Assembly (NCBI GenBank): GCA_021736285.1
Contig: JAIPGE010000017.1
Coordinates: forward strand, 1 to 13,736
Direction of reading: 5' to 3'
Length of the DNA stretch: 13,736 bases
Source of the DNA: Candidatus Izemoplasma sp.
Lineage (GTDB): Bacteria; Bacillota_I; Bacilli_A; Izemoplasmatales; Izemoplasmataceae
Both the position numbers and the translations under genes were made by a program. Below are positions 1 through 6,064 of the stretch, piece by piece. Within the stretch, counting starts at the first letter, position 1. Every line of letters begins with the position of its first letter. The notes beneath the pieces were generated by a model. It saw only the letters and a list, made by a program, of their open reading frames with translations. It did not search any database and was not told where the DNA came from.

Positions 1-916
1 TTGCGAGCGCTTCATAATAAGTTAATCCTTGTGTTTCAGTAACACTAAAATTCACAAAGACATCGGCAATTTGATAATATTTTGGTACTTGATTTGGTGG
101 TATCATACCGGTAAAGATAACATGATCCGTTATGCCATATTTATCGACTCGTTCTTGGAAATGCAAGCGATCAGGTCCATCACCAACCAAAACCAACAGT
201 GCATTGTCATGTTTTTGCAACACATCAAAAAATCCATCAATAAGTACGTCTACACTTTTCTCGCGTGAAAGACGTCCTAGAAAAAACATCACAAATTGTG
301 TATCTAGAATGCCCAATCTTTCTTTTAGTTCATTAATTTCATCTTCAGTAAAATTTTGCGGATTAAATTGATTAATATAAATACCTGTTGGGATGACAAT
401 GCCACCTTTATCATATCCATAACGATCAAATGTACGTTGTACTTTAACTGTTGGGAAGATAACTTTATCTGCTCGATTCGCAAAACTTTTAGAATACCAT
501 TTACTAATCAATTGTAATGGTCTGCTTAACATCTTAGATACAAAATGAACATAATCTTCGTACATTGTATGATAGGTATGAACCACAGGTATGTTGTTAC
601 GTCTAGCAGCTCTCCGACCTAATCTACCCATTGTAAATTCTGTATGACAATGAATAATATCTAAATTCAGTTTATCAAGCTCTCTAACTTTCTTACGGGT
701 TACTTTACCAATTCGATACTCTTCTAGGCCTTTCATAGGTAATCGAAAACCTTTTACACGGTAAACATTAGGTTCTTTTTCAGCATGTTCATGGTCATTA
801 GTAATGACGTGAACTTCATGTCCAAGTTTAGTGAATTCTCTAACTAATATGTCAACTGATATCGATACCCCGCTTATAATGGGATAATACGCATCAGTAA
901 ATAATCCAATTTTCAT
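1..916 (-). CDS. GT4 glycosyltransferase, diacylglycerol glucosyltransferase-like (3' end cut by window)
   Basis: Likely transfers a sugar from a UDP-sugar to a lipid acceptor at the inner face of the membrane, giving a glycolipid or a lipoteichoic-acid anchor. The visible 305 codons start MKIGLFTDAYYPIISGVS, the N-terminal Rossmann start with the Gly loop (about residues 12-18) typical of GT4 diacylglycerol 3-glucosyltransferases such as A. laidlawii alMGS. A nucleotide-sugar domain follows, with GRLSREKSVDVLID (214-227) supplying the Arg and Lys usual in GT-B enzymes, then an EX7E pair at E294 and E302 inside ETQGLTYYEA. That ETQGLTY form is common in glycolipid-making members. The family is usually near 390 residues, so about 80 are missing beyond the left edge. 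The start ATG at 914-916 has AGGTGA upstream, overlapping the TGA of the YwaF-like gene 4 bases away, so the two are probably co-translated. Family is well supported; the acceptor lipid is inferred. Confidence 0.85.
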   Translation of the reverse strand, partial: MKIGLFTDAYYPIISGVSISVDILVREFTKLGHEVHVITNDHEHAEKEPNVYRVKGFRLPMKGLEEYRIGKVTRKKVRELDKLNLDIIHCHTEFTMGRLGRRAARRNNIPVVHTYHTMYEDYVHFVSKMLSRPLQLISKWYSKSFANRADKVIFPTVKVQRTFDRYGYDKGGIVIPTGIYINQFNPQNFTEDEINELKERLGILDTQFVMFFLGRLSREKSVDVLIDGFFDVLQKHDNALLVLVGDGPDRLHFQERVDKYGITDHVIFTGMIPPNQVPKYYQIADVFVNFSVTETQGLTYYEALA

Positions 917-920
917 AAGG

Positions 921-1603
921 TCACCTGCTTACTTTGAGTGATTTATCATATAGTAAATAATATAAATAAAAGAATCCGAATGCTACAAGGTAATGTACTG
1001 TAGCGAAAAAGAGGGAAGACGAATTCGGAAACAAAACACCAAAAATACTTTGGTCTTTTAAATAAAAATAATCTGTATTTAAGACATAATTAATCGGGAT
1101 AAATATGTACAACATAATTGCCATCAAAACAGTAATTTTATAGACATCTTTTTTAGTTGGCACATACGACTCATATAATACCAAATAAAATGGTGTAATT
1201 GCAAGTAAATAATGATCAATAAAAAATGTTTCTGTCAAATTTGCAATATTATCAATTGGACCATTTGGATAAATAATTCCAGCTAATCCCGTTGCTCCCC
1301 AGAAAAATAAAAAGGGCATAACACGCCTATCTTTCGTAAAAAAATAATAAAGTAATATAACTGAACTAATGCGACACACATAAAACGGTAACGATTCATT
1401 AATCAAAAAACCATCTCGAAACAAGGCAAACACATAGCGTGTTAACTGTGTATACACCAATAAACAGTTACAATAATAAAAATATGCTTACGATATCGTC
1501 TAAAAAATGCCGGATAATGAAATAACGCATACAGTCCACCGACAAACGAAAAAACATATATCATATATACAAAATAGGGGTTTACAAAATCAAAAAATAA
1601 CAT
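921..1603 (-). pseudogene. YwaF/TIGR02206-family integral membrane protein, reading frame broken by a -1 shift
   Basis: An ATG at 1601-1603 with an excellent site (AAGAAGGTG, 6 bases before it) opens a frame of 53 codons, rich in hydrophobic residues, that stops at TAA 1442-1444. The remainder of the protein continues in another frame down to TGA 921-923 and has no ribosome binding site of its own. Joined by one added base somewhere around 1444-1490 it gives about 227 residues with several membrane helices. The second part carries ESLPFYVCRISS and a FLFFWGATGLAG helix, which resemble the LPLHLCRIS-type signature of the TIGR02206/YwaF family of unknown function. The joined length also fits. 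The good start signal and intact downstream frame suggest either a very recent mutation or a one-base sequence error. It sits between the uridine-kinase-like gene and the glycolipid glucosyltransferase-like gene. Family assignment is from memory of the motif. Confidence 0.7.
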
Positions 1604-1631
1604 TCTAAACACCTTCTTATCATTGTTACAT

Positions 1632-1661
1632 ATTATACCATAACTTGCACAATATTGTTAC
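1632..1661 (-). promoter_or_regulatory. Promoter for the YwaF-like/GT4 pair
   Basis: Read on the minus strand, an extended -10 element TGGTATAAT (1632-1640) lies 18 bases from a -35-like GTAACA (1656-1661, 4 of 6 matches to TTGACA). It is about 30 bases upstream of the YwaF-like start at 1603 and overlaps the stop codon of the uridine-kinase-like gene (1658-1660). The pair can therefore be transcribed apart from that gene. Confidence 0.6.
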
Positions 1662-2203
1662 TCATTATTGAGAACAAAATCAGCATGTTCTTTAATCTGA
1701 AATGCATTAAAATATTTATCTTCTAATGGAATCCATTCATTCACAAACCGTTGATAAAGGATTTTATTGTTCCGATATTTAATTCTTTTTAATTGTGTTT
1801 CACGTGAAACATCACAATAAATTATCTTATCATAATACGGTCTTAACTCAGGATGACAACTGTATACACCTTCGATAATTAGTAACTTTCGACGTTTCAA
1901 TAAGGGACGTTTTTCTAGTGTTTGACTGTTACAGTTAAAATGGTGATTCACCAATATATCATCATTAATATGCTCAAAAACTTCTTTTTTAATACGCTCA
2001 AGATCAACATTTCCACCTGGTTGATTTAATCGTTCTTCAGTCTTCTTAATATTTGGTAAAAAATAATCATCCATGTGGATGAGAGTGACTTCATACTTAG
2101 TTTTGAGTGTGTTTGCTAGTGTTGTTTTTCCGCTTCCACTCGGTCCATCAATCGCAATAATCATTGGTTGTTGAGACTTTAATAAAGCTTCTAATTTGTC
2201 CAT
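1658..2203 (-). CDS. Uridine-kinase-like P-loop nucleoside kinase
   Basis: A 181-residue cytosolic P-loop kinase, probably phosphorylating uridine or a related small molecule with ATP. The Walker A motif GPSGSGKTT is at residues 20-28. It is followed by HMDDYFLP (43-50), the acidic Asp-Asp-Tyr segment that in uridine kinases holds the base and substrate hydroxyls. LLIIEGVYS (107-115) is the Walker-B-like strand and RETQLKRIKYR (134-144) the lid region with arginines. It is shorter than the typical 205-215-residue Udk and closer to the small uridine-kinase-like proteins of Bacillota, so the exact substrate is uncertain. The start ATG 2201-2203 has GGCAGGTGA 5 bases upstream. It is transcribed away from the DUF362 gene from a shared 73-base intergenic region. 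Its 3' end overlaps the promoter of the YwaF-like gene. Confidence 0.8.
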   Translation of the reverse strand: MDKLEALLKSQQPMIIAIDGPSGSGKTTLANTLKTKYEVTLIHMDDYFLPNIKKTEERLNQPGGNVDLERIKKEVFEHINDDILVNHHFNCNSQTLEKRPLLKRRKLLIIEGVYSCHPELRPYYDKIIYCDVSRETQLKRIKYRNNKILYQRFVNEWIPLEDKYFNAFQIKEHADFVLNNE

Positions 2204-2224
2204 ATCTTCACCTGCCTTGCAAAT

Positions 2225-2233
2225 ATTATATCA
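2225..2233 (-). promoter_or_regulatory. Extended -10 promoter element for the uridine-kinase-like gene
   Basis: The minus strand reads TGATATAAT (TGnTATAAT, a perfect extended -10) about 21 bases upstream of the start at 2203. No convincing -35 hexamer is seen at 16-18 bases, as is common for extended -10 promoters. Confidence 0.55.
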
Positions 2234-2248
2234 AATATTCCTGGTTTT

Positions 2249-2257
2249 TGGTATACT
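2249..2257 (+). promoter_or_regulatory. Extended -10 promoter element for the DUF362 gene
   Basis: TGGTATACT at 2249-2257 (TGn plus a 5-of-6 TATAAT match) lies 19 bases before the ATG at 2277, with AAGGTG between them as the ribosome binding site. The -35 region is weak. This element faces the one for the uridine-kinase-like gene, and the two -10 boxes are only about 16 bases apart, so the two polymerases would compete for the same DNA. Confidence 0.55.
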
Positions 2258-2276
2258 ATTTAAAAGGTGTGATACT

Positions 2277-3422
2277 ATGTCGACAGTTGTTGTACTAAAA
2301 ATCCAAGAATATGCATTACCAGAAATTAAAAATCAACTTAGTAAAGGCCTCGCATTACTAGGTGGAATTGAATCAATTATTCCCAAGAATAAATCAATTC
2401 TATTAAAACCGAATATGTTAATGGGAACCGATAGTGCTTCTGCTGTAACAACGCATCCTATCATTTTTCAAGCCATCGCAGAAATTTTACAAGACAATAA
2501 TTATACAGTAGGTTATGGAGATTCACCAGGATTTGGTAGCCCAGATAAAGTTGCCAGTAAAACTGGAATTAAACAAATTGCTGATACTTTAGAGATTCCA
2601 CTGGCTGATTTTACACATGGTCACACGATCCATTTTCCTGAGGGTGTTATCTCTAAACAATTCGAGATTGTTGATGCATTCAAAGCCTACGACGCAATCA
2701 TCAACTTGCCAAAAATGAAAACCCATGCATTACAACGTATAACAGGCGCTGTGAAAAACTCTTTTGGACTCGTTCATGGTCTTAACAAAGGTCTTATGCA
2801 TGGACGTTTTCAAAATGCAAAAACATTTGCTCAAATGTTAGTGGATTTAAATCAATATCTTAAAGTGGATCTACATATCCTTGATGGCGTTGTTGCAATG
2901 GAAGGCAATGGTCCCAAAAATGGAACACCGACTGATATGCATACCTTAATGATTTCAACTGATCCTGTCGCGTTAGACACAGTATTTTGTCAGTTAATCA
3001 ATCTCGACCCCACAATCATTCCAACGATAACCTTGGGAAACACATCAGGGCTTGGTAATTATCAATCCATTGAATTATTAGGTGATGATATCAAATCGTT
3101 AATTAACCCTCACTTTAAAGTTGATCGTAGTCCTTTAAAAGAAACTGAAAGTTCTTCACTTTCTTTCCTAAAGAACCATATTATTAGACGACCATACATT
3201 ATAACTAATGACTGTAAAAAATGTGGTGTGTGTGTTGACGTTTGTCCTGTTGAAGATAAAGCCATTCAATTCCAAACTGAGTATAAAGTAGCGCCCCCAA
3301 TTTATAACTACAAAGCCTGTATTCGCTGCTATTGTTGTCAAGAAATGTGTCCCCATGATGCCATCGATGTGAAAACGCCTATTCTTGGAAAACTGGCCTA
3401 TGCACTAAATATTTTAAAATAA
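2277..3422 (+). CDS. DUF362 domain protein with C-terminal 2x[4Fe-4S] ferredoxin domain
   Basis: A 381-residue protein. Residues 1 to about 290 match the DUF362 fold family: KPNML near 44-48, GDSPGFG (81-87), NLPKMKTH (143-150), TGAVKNSFG (156-164) and DPVALD (229-234). Residues 313-323 (CxxCxxCxxxCP) and 348-358 (CxxCxxCxxxCP, with one extra Cys at 353) are two complete 4Fe-4S cluster motifs of bacterial ferredoxin type, predicting electron transfer. The biochemical role of DUF362-ferredoxin fusions is not established, so no reaction is assigned. No signal peptide or membrane segment is seen, so it should be cytosolic. I chose the ATG at 2277 rather than the upstream one at 2196. Only 2277 has an AAGGTG site, the 27 extra residues do not resemble the family, and the longer form would overlap the divergent promoters. 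It is the only plus-strand gene in the window and ends in its own hairpin terminator. Confidence 0.88.
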   Translation: MSTVVVLKIQEYALPEIKNQLSKGLALLGGIESIIPKNKSILLKPNMLMGTDSASAVTTHPIIFQAIAEILQDNNYTVGYGDSPGFGSPDKVASKTGIKQIADTLEIPLADFTHGHTIHFPEGVISKQFEIVDAFKAYDAIINLPKMKTHALQRITGAVKNSFGLVHGLNKGLMHGRFQNAKTFAQMLVDLNQYLKVDLHILDGVVAMEGNGPKNGTPTDMHTLMISTDPVALDTVFCQLINLDPTIIPTITLGNTSGLGNYQSIELLGDDIKSLINPHFKVDRSPLKETESSSLSFLKNHIIRRPYIITNDCKKCGVCVDVCPVEDKAIQFQTEYKVAPPIYNYKACIRCYCCQEMCPHDAIDVKTPILGKLAYALNILK

Positions 3423-3450
3423 AATCACTTCCGAGGAAGTGATTTTTTTT
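3423..3450. terminator. Bidirectional intrinsic terminator between the DUF362 and degV genes
   Basis: The arms AATCACTTC (3423-3431) and GAAGTGATT (3436-3444) pair perfectly around a CGAG loop and run into T8 (3443-3450) on the plus strand. On the minus strand the same hairpin is followed by TTTTATTTT (3424 down to 3416). It therefore serves two converging genes. It directly follows the DUF362 stop, and the degV stop codon (3449-3451) lies in its T tract. Confidence 0.88.
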
Positions 3451-4297
3451 ACTCAACAAAGTAACTAATTCCATATCCTTTTTTACCCACATGGATTGTA
3501 AAAACTGGTCCTAAGTAAGCTGTTTCTGTCATTTTAGCATCTGGAAAACGTTCTTTGAGTACTTCTTTCAATTTTTCTGCACTGTCATCTGAATTCTTAC
3601 TCGTTAGATAGAATGTGACTTTGCTATGTCCTTCTAATGACTTTTCAACTTCGTTTACCATATATTTATGTAATTTTTTATATGTCCGTTCACTATTTAC
3701 AAGTTTTAATTGTCCATCCATCATCCGAACAATTGGTTTAACCCGAAGGACAGTCCCAATCATTGCTTTAGCAGCGCTCAAACGGCCACCTTTAACAAGT
3801 GAAAACAGATTTTCTACGGTGAACATTTGTTCTGAAGTTGCAATAATTTGTTCAGTTTTATTAATAATTTCTGTATCTGTTTTGTTGGCTTTCATCATAT
3901 CAATAACTTCTATGGCAATCATTTCAGTACCATAAGCTGCTAGTTGTGTATCAAAAATATGAACTTTTTCAGGATCATCAAGCATATTTTGAGCAAGGGT
4001 TGCACTTTGGTATGTCCCTGAAATATCTTTTGACACGCAAATTACAAAAATTTTCTCGTATCCTGCTTTAATTTTCCGCTGATATGCTTCTAGAAATTCA
4101 CCCGGTGCTGGTTGGCTAGTTGTTAATGTACTGCCTTGATCTTGTCTTTCATAAACAAACTTATTATTAATATCAAGTTCTTTGAAAGACTCTTTTCCGT
4201 CAACAACGTTTAATGATACAACATCAATGTCATTTTCATCAATGACGTCTTGCTTTAGATAGACTGTGCTATCTATAATTAATCCTAATTTTTTCAT
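3449..4297 (-). CDS. DegV family fatty-acid-binding protein (FakB-like)
   Basis: A 282-residue soluble protein of the DegV fold. Family members bind a fatty acid in a deep pocket, and the FakB members present it to the kinase FakA for phosphorylation and entry into phospholipid synthesis. Visible marks are IIDSTVYL (7-14) at the first strand and TSQPAPGEF (60-68), the conserved TSQP loop that contacts the lipid carboxyl. Further marks are SKDISGTYQSA (89-99), KGGRLS (169-174), and a C-terminal GPVFTIHVGKKGYG segment carrying the conserved His. Length is normal (about 280). The start ATG at 4295-4297 has a GAGGTTGATGA-like site. The hlyIII stop lies only 19 bases upstream, so it is the second gene of a two-gene unit. 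No fakA is in the window, so which kinase it serves is unknown. Confidence 0.9.
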   Translation of the reverse strand: MKKLGLIIDSTVYLKQDVIDENDIDVVSLNVVDGKESFKELDINNKFVYERQDQGSTLTTSQPAPGEFLEAYQRKIKAGYEKIFVICVSKDISGTYQSATLAQNMLDDPEKVHIFDTQLAAYGTEMIAIEVIDMMKANKTDTEIINKTEQIIATSEQMFTVENLFSLVKGGRLSAAKAMIGTVLRVKPIVRMMDGQLKLVNSERTYKKLHKYMVNEVEKSLEGHSKVTFYLTSKNSDDSAEKLKEVLKERFPDAKMTETAYLGPVFTIHVGKKGYGISYFVE

Positions 4298-4316
4298 TTC
4301 ATCAACCTCTTTTTTT

Positions 4317-4940
4317 TTATATTAATATCCCGTAATATATAGCAAAAAAATGACTCACACTTCCTAAAAGCACAAAGATGTGCCAAATAAAATGGTGATA
4401 TTTAAATCGACTAACGTAAAAGACAACACCGAAGGTATAGCTTATACCACCTAAAAACAGTAGAAATAACCCCGATTCTAGTAATTGAATCACGTCAGAA
4501 ACAACCCAAAGTACACTCCATCCCATCACGATATACAAAATCACAAATACAGCATGATAACGATTTACCCAAATTGACTTTAAGGTAATTGCTAAAATTG
4601 TTAGTCCCCATAAAACCCCAAGTAGTAAATATCCTTCAAATGTTCTTACAACCAATAGTAGAAATGGTGTGTATGTCCCGCTAATCAATAAAAAGATACT
4701 ACTATGATCTAAACGTTGAAAAACGCTATTGGTTCTTCTCATCTTGTCTGGAAAGGCATGAAATAATGTGGATGACAAATAAAGTACAATCAATGTAATC
4801 CCATATACTAATGCTGCAAACAGTTCAATAGATGTTTCAACAGAAACCAACATTAAGACTAGCGCACTAATTGCCAGTAACAGACCAACTCCATGTGAAA
4901 TGGTATCAGCTATTAATTCCCCTAAAGATGTCTTATTCAT
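4317..4940 (-). CDS. Hemolysin III / PAQR-family seven-helix membrane protein
   Basis: A 207-residue integral membrane protein with about seven hydrophobic helices spread over the whole length. Family motifs present are ISHGVG (14-19), SSTLFHAFP (56-64), LDHSSIFLLISGTYTPF (78-94), and a C-terminal WHIFVLLGSVSHF (186-198). The conserved His and Asp residues in these segments form the metal site shared by PAQR/YqfA/HlyIII proteins. Some relatives lyse red cells when expressed heterologously; in most bacteria the role is thought to lie in membrane or lipid homeostasis, so the haemolysin name should not be read as virulence. The start ATG 4938-4940 has GAGGTGG 5 bases upstream. It is cotranscribed with degV, a lipid-binding partner, which fits a membrane-lipid theme. 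Length is normal for the short bacterial form. Confidence 0.9.
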   Translation of the reverse strand: MNKTSLGELIADTISHGVGLLLAISALVLMLVSVETSIELFAALVYGITLIVLYLSSTLFHAFPDKMRRTNSVFQRLDHSSIFLLISGTYTPFLLLVVRTFEGYLLLGVLWGLTILAITLKSIWVNRYHAVFVILYIVMGWSVLWVVSDVIQLLESGLFLLFLGGISYTFGVVFYVSRFKYHHFIWHIFVLLGSVSHFFAIYYGILI

Positions 4941-4953
4941 ATAACCACCTCAA

Positions 4954-5013
4954 AAATATTACTCTATCACACATAGTTATTACACATAATAATGTATCAA
5001 ACATTACTCTATC
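4954..5013. repeat. 15-base direct repeat around the hlyIII promoter
   Basis: AAATATTACTCTATC (4954-4968) and AAACATTACTCTATC (4999-5013) are direct copies with one mismatch, offset by exactly 45 bases. The upstream copy fills most of the spacer between the -35 and -10 boxes. The other lies in the leader between the start of transcription and the ribosome binding site. The arrangement is what a DNA-looping or roadblock repressor operator could look like; that use is inference. Confidence 0.55.
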
Positions 5014-5019
5014 TGTCAA
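4991..5019 (-). promoter_or_regulatory. Promoter of the hlyIII-degV unit
   Basis: On the minus strand, a perfect -35 TTGACA (5014-5019), a 17-base spacer and a -10 TACATT (4991-4996, 4 of 6) preceded by TGA, making an extended -10. The predicted start of transcription is near 4984, giving a leader of about 45 bases before the hlyIII ATG. It lies just downstream of the terminator of the preceding GT8 gene. Confidence 0.75.
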
Positions 5020-5028
5020 GGTAATTGC

Positions 5029-5056
5029 AAAAAAATAGTCCATTACTGGACTATTT
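5029..5056 (-). terminator. Intrinsic terminator of the PAS/GGDEF/GT8 unit
   Basis: The minus strand reads AAATAGTCCA, loop GTAA, TGGACTATTT, then further T residues (T tract 5035-5029). This is a perfect 10-bp stem. The TAG stop codon of the GT8 gene (5051-5053) lies inside the first arm. It separates this unit from the hlyIII promoter about 10 bases downstream. Confidence 0.9.
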
Positions 5057-6064
5057 AATTAAATGCTTAAATAATTCATTGTCTTGATATTTAAATTGGT
5101 ATTTTGGTTTTTTTGTCATTACTTTAACCCGTTCTAATAATTTCTTTAGTCGATTGTTATCTATTAGACTAGGGTATTCTTGAATCATTTTTTGATAAAC
5201 ATGATACCACAATGTGTAGTCATCAAACCGACCAAATACGTTAACGCTTTTGTTATTCATTTGCCAAGGTTTTACTCCGGCAAAGTGTGTTCCATACAAC
5301 ACCTTGATATCAGGATAGCCATTAAATGATGCATAACGAAGATCAATATTATGCCATTTTCCACTAAATTCTTGAGTTAAATACTGCATTTCTGGCCACT
5401 TGAAATTAGCGATTTTTTTTGCGATATCAGGGTTTTTCGTATCTTGCATTATATCTTTATATGTCTTACTACTTGGTGTTAAAACATATAACGCAGCCAA
5501 AATCCCCATATTATTACTATCTTGTAAAACACGATTTGTCATATCTTTAGGCACTAATGTTCCATGTGGAACATTGGTGTAGACATCATGCCAAATCCAT
5601 GTGCCATATTGTTCTACTGTATTTGGTTTAATATATTTTCCATCATGATACTCCATGCAGTGTTCTTTATATTCATTGATAATACCCGCAGGTGTTTCTA
5701 ATTCAAACAATGTATCATAATTACGAATCGGTAAGACATCTGCATCTGCTAAAACAATTTTTTCATAGTCTAATCCATATCCCCCATCTTCACCAAGTAA
5801 AAAGGCATTAAAACGCGTAAATAAGAAGGGTCTATCTTGACGTTCATGACGATTGTTATGCGCAACATATACTTCTTCCATATCAATGACATGGGTATAA
5901 AGTGTCTTTAATGCTTGTTTACCATATTCAGTTACACCCTTAGAAACAATACAAACTAAATCGTGTGGTGTATTTTGTTTCCGTAAAGCATAAGCAAAGA
6001 CCAATGCACCTGGTATAAAACTGTCATTGCGCATCACAAATGTTACATATGCATATTTAGGCAT
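5051..6064 (-). CDS. Glycogenin-like family 8 glycosyltransferase
   Basis: A 337-residue GT-A fold enzyme without signal peptide or membrane segment, predicted cytosolic. It should move a sugar from a nucleotide-sugar with retention of configuration. Markers are YAYVTFVMRNDSFIPGA at the start (nucleotide-binding strand), VLADADVLP (104-112) with the metal-binding D107-x-D109, NNMGILA (184-190), PEMQYLT (224-230), and GTHFAGVKPW (258-267). The last is the His/Lys pyrophosphate-binding HxxGxxKPW motif of glycogenin and galactinol synthase relatives. The C-terminal 40 residues are basic. The ATG at 6062-6064 is preferred over the in-frame ATG at 6079 because AGGGG lies 7 bases before the former and nothing before the latter. 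Its start overlaps the end of the GGDEF-HD-GYP gene by 8 bases, so it is probably translated in step with it. The acceptor (glycan, protein or lipid) cannot be told. Confidence 0.85.
   Translation of the reverse strand: MPKYAYVTFVMRNDSFIPGALVFAYALRKQNTPHDLVCIVSKGVTEYGKQALKTLYTHVIDMEEVYVAHNNRHERQDRPFLFTRFNAFLLGEDGGYGLDYEKIVLADADVLPIRNYDTLFELETPAGIINEYKEHCMEYHDGKYIKPNTVEQYGTWIWHDVYTNVPHGTLVPKDMTNRVLQDSNNMGILAALYVLTPSSKTYKDIMQDTKNPDIAKKIANFKWPEMQYLTQEFSGKWHNIDLRYASFNGYPDIKVLYGTHFAGVKPWQMNNKSVNVFGRFDDYTLWYHVYQKMIQEYPSLIDNNRLKKLLERVKVMTKKPKYQFKYQDNELFKHLIK

Noticed and set aside
29..371. Short plus-strand open frames opposite the GT4 gene
   Set aside because: They lie antisense to a well-supported glycosyltransferase frame, have no start signal and no recognisable domain.
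1444..1490. Programmed -1 ribosomal frameshifting in the YwaF-like gene
   Set aside because: The TTTTT run does not form an X-XXY-YYZ site in the reading frame and no strong downstream stem was seen; a mutation or sequence error is simpler.
2196..2276. Upstream in-frame ATG for the DUF362 gene, adding 27 hydrophobic residues
   Set aside because: No ribosome binding site; the segment spans both divergent promoters and overlaps the start of the opposite gene; family likeness begins at 2277.
3615..3935. A 106-codon plus-strand open frame opposite degV
   Set aside because: Fully inside the strongly supported degV gene on the other strand, without ribosome binding site; composition reflects the reverse of coding sequence.
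4309..4319. T-run between hlyIII and degV as a terminator
   Set aside because: On the transcribed strand it is an A-run leading into the degV ribosome binding site, with no hairpin before it.
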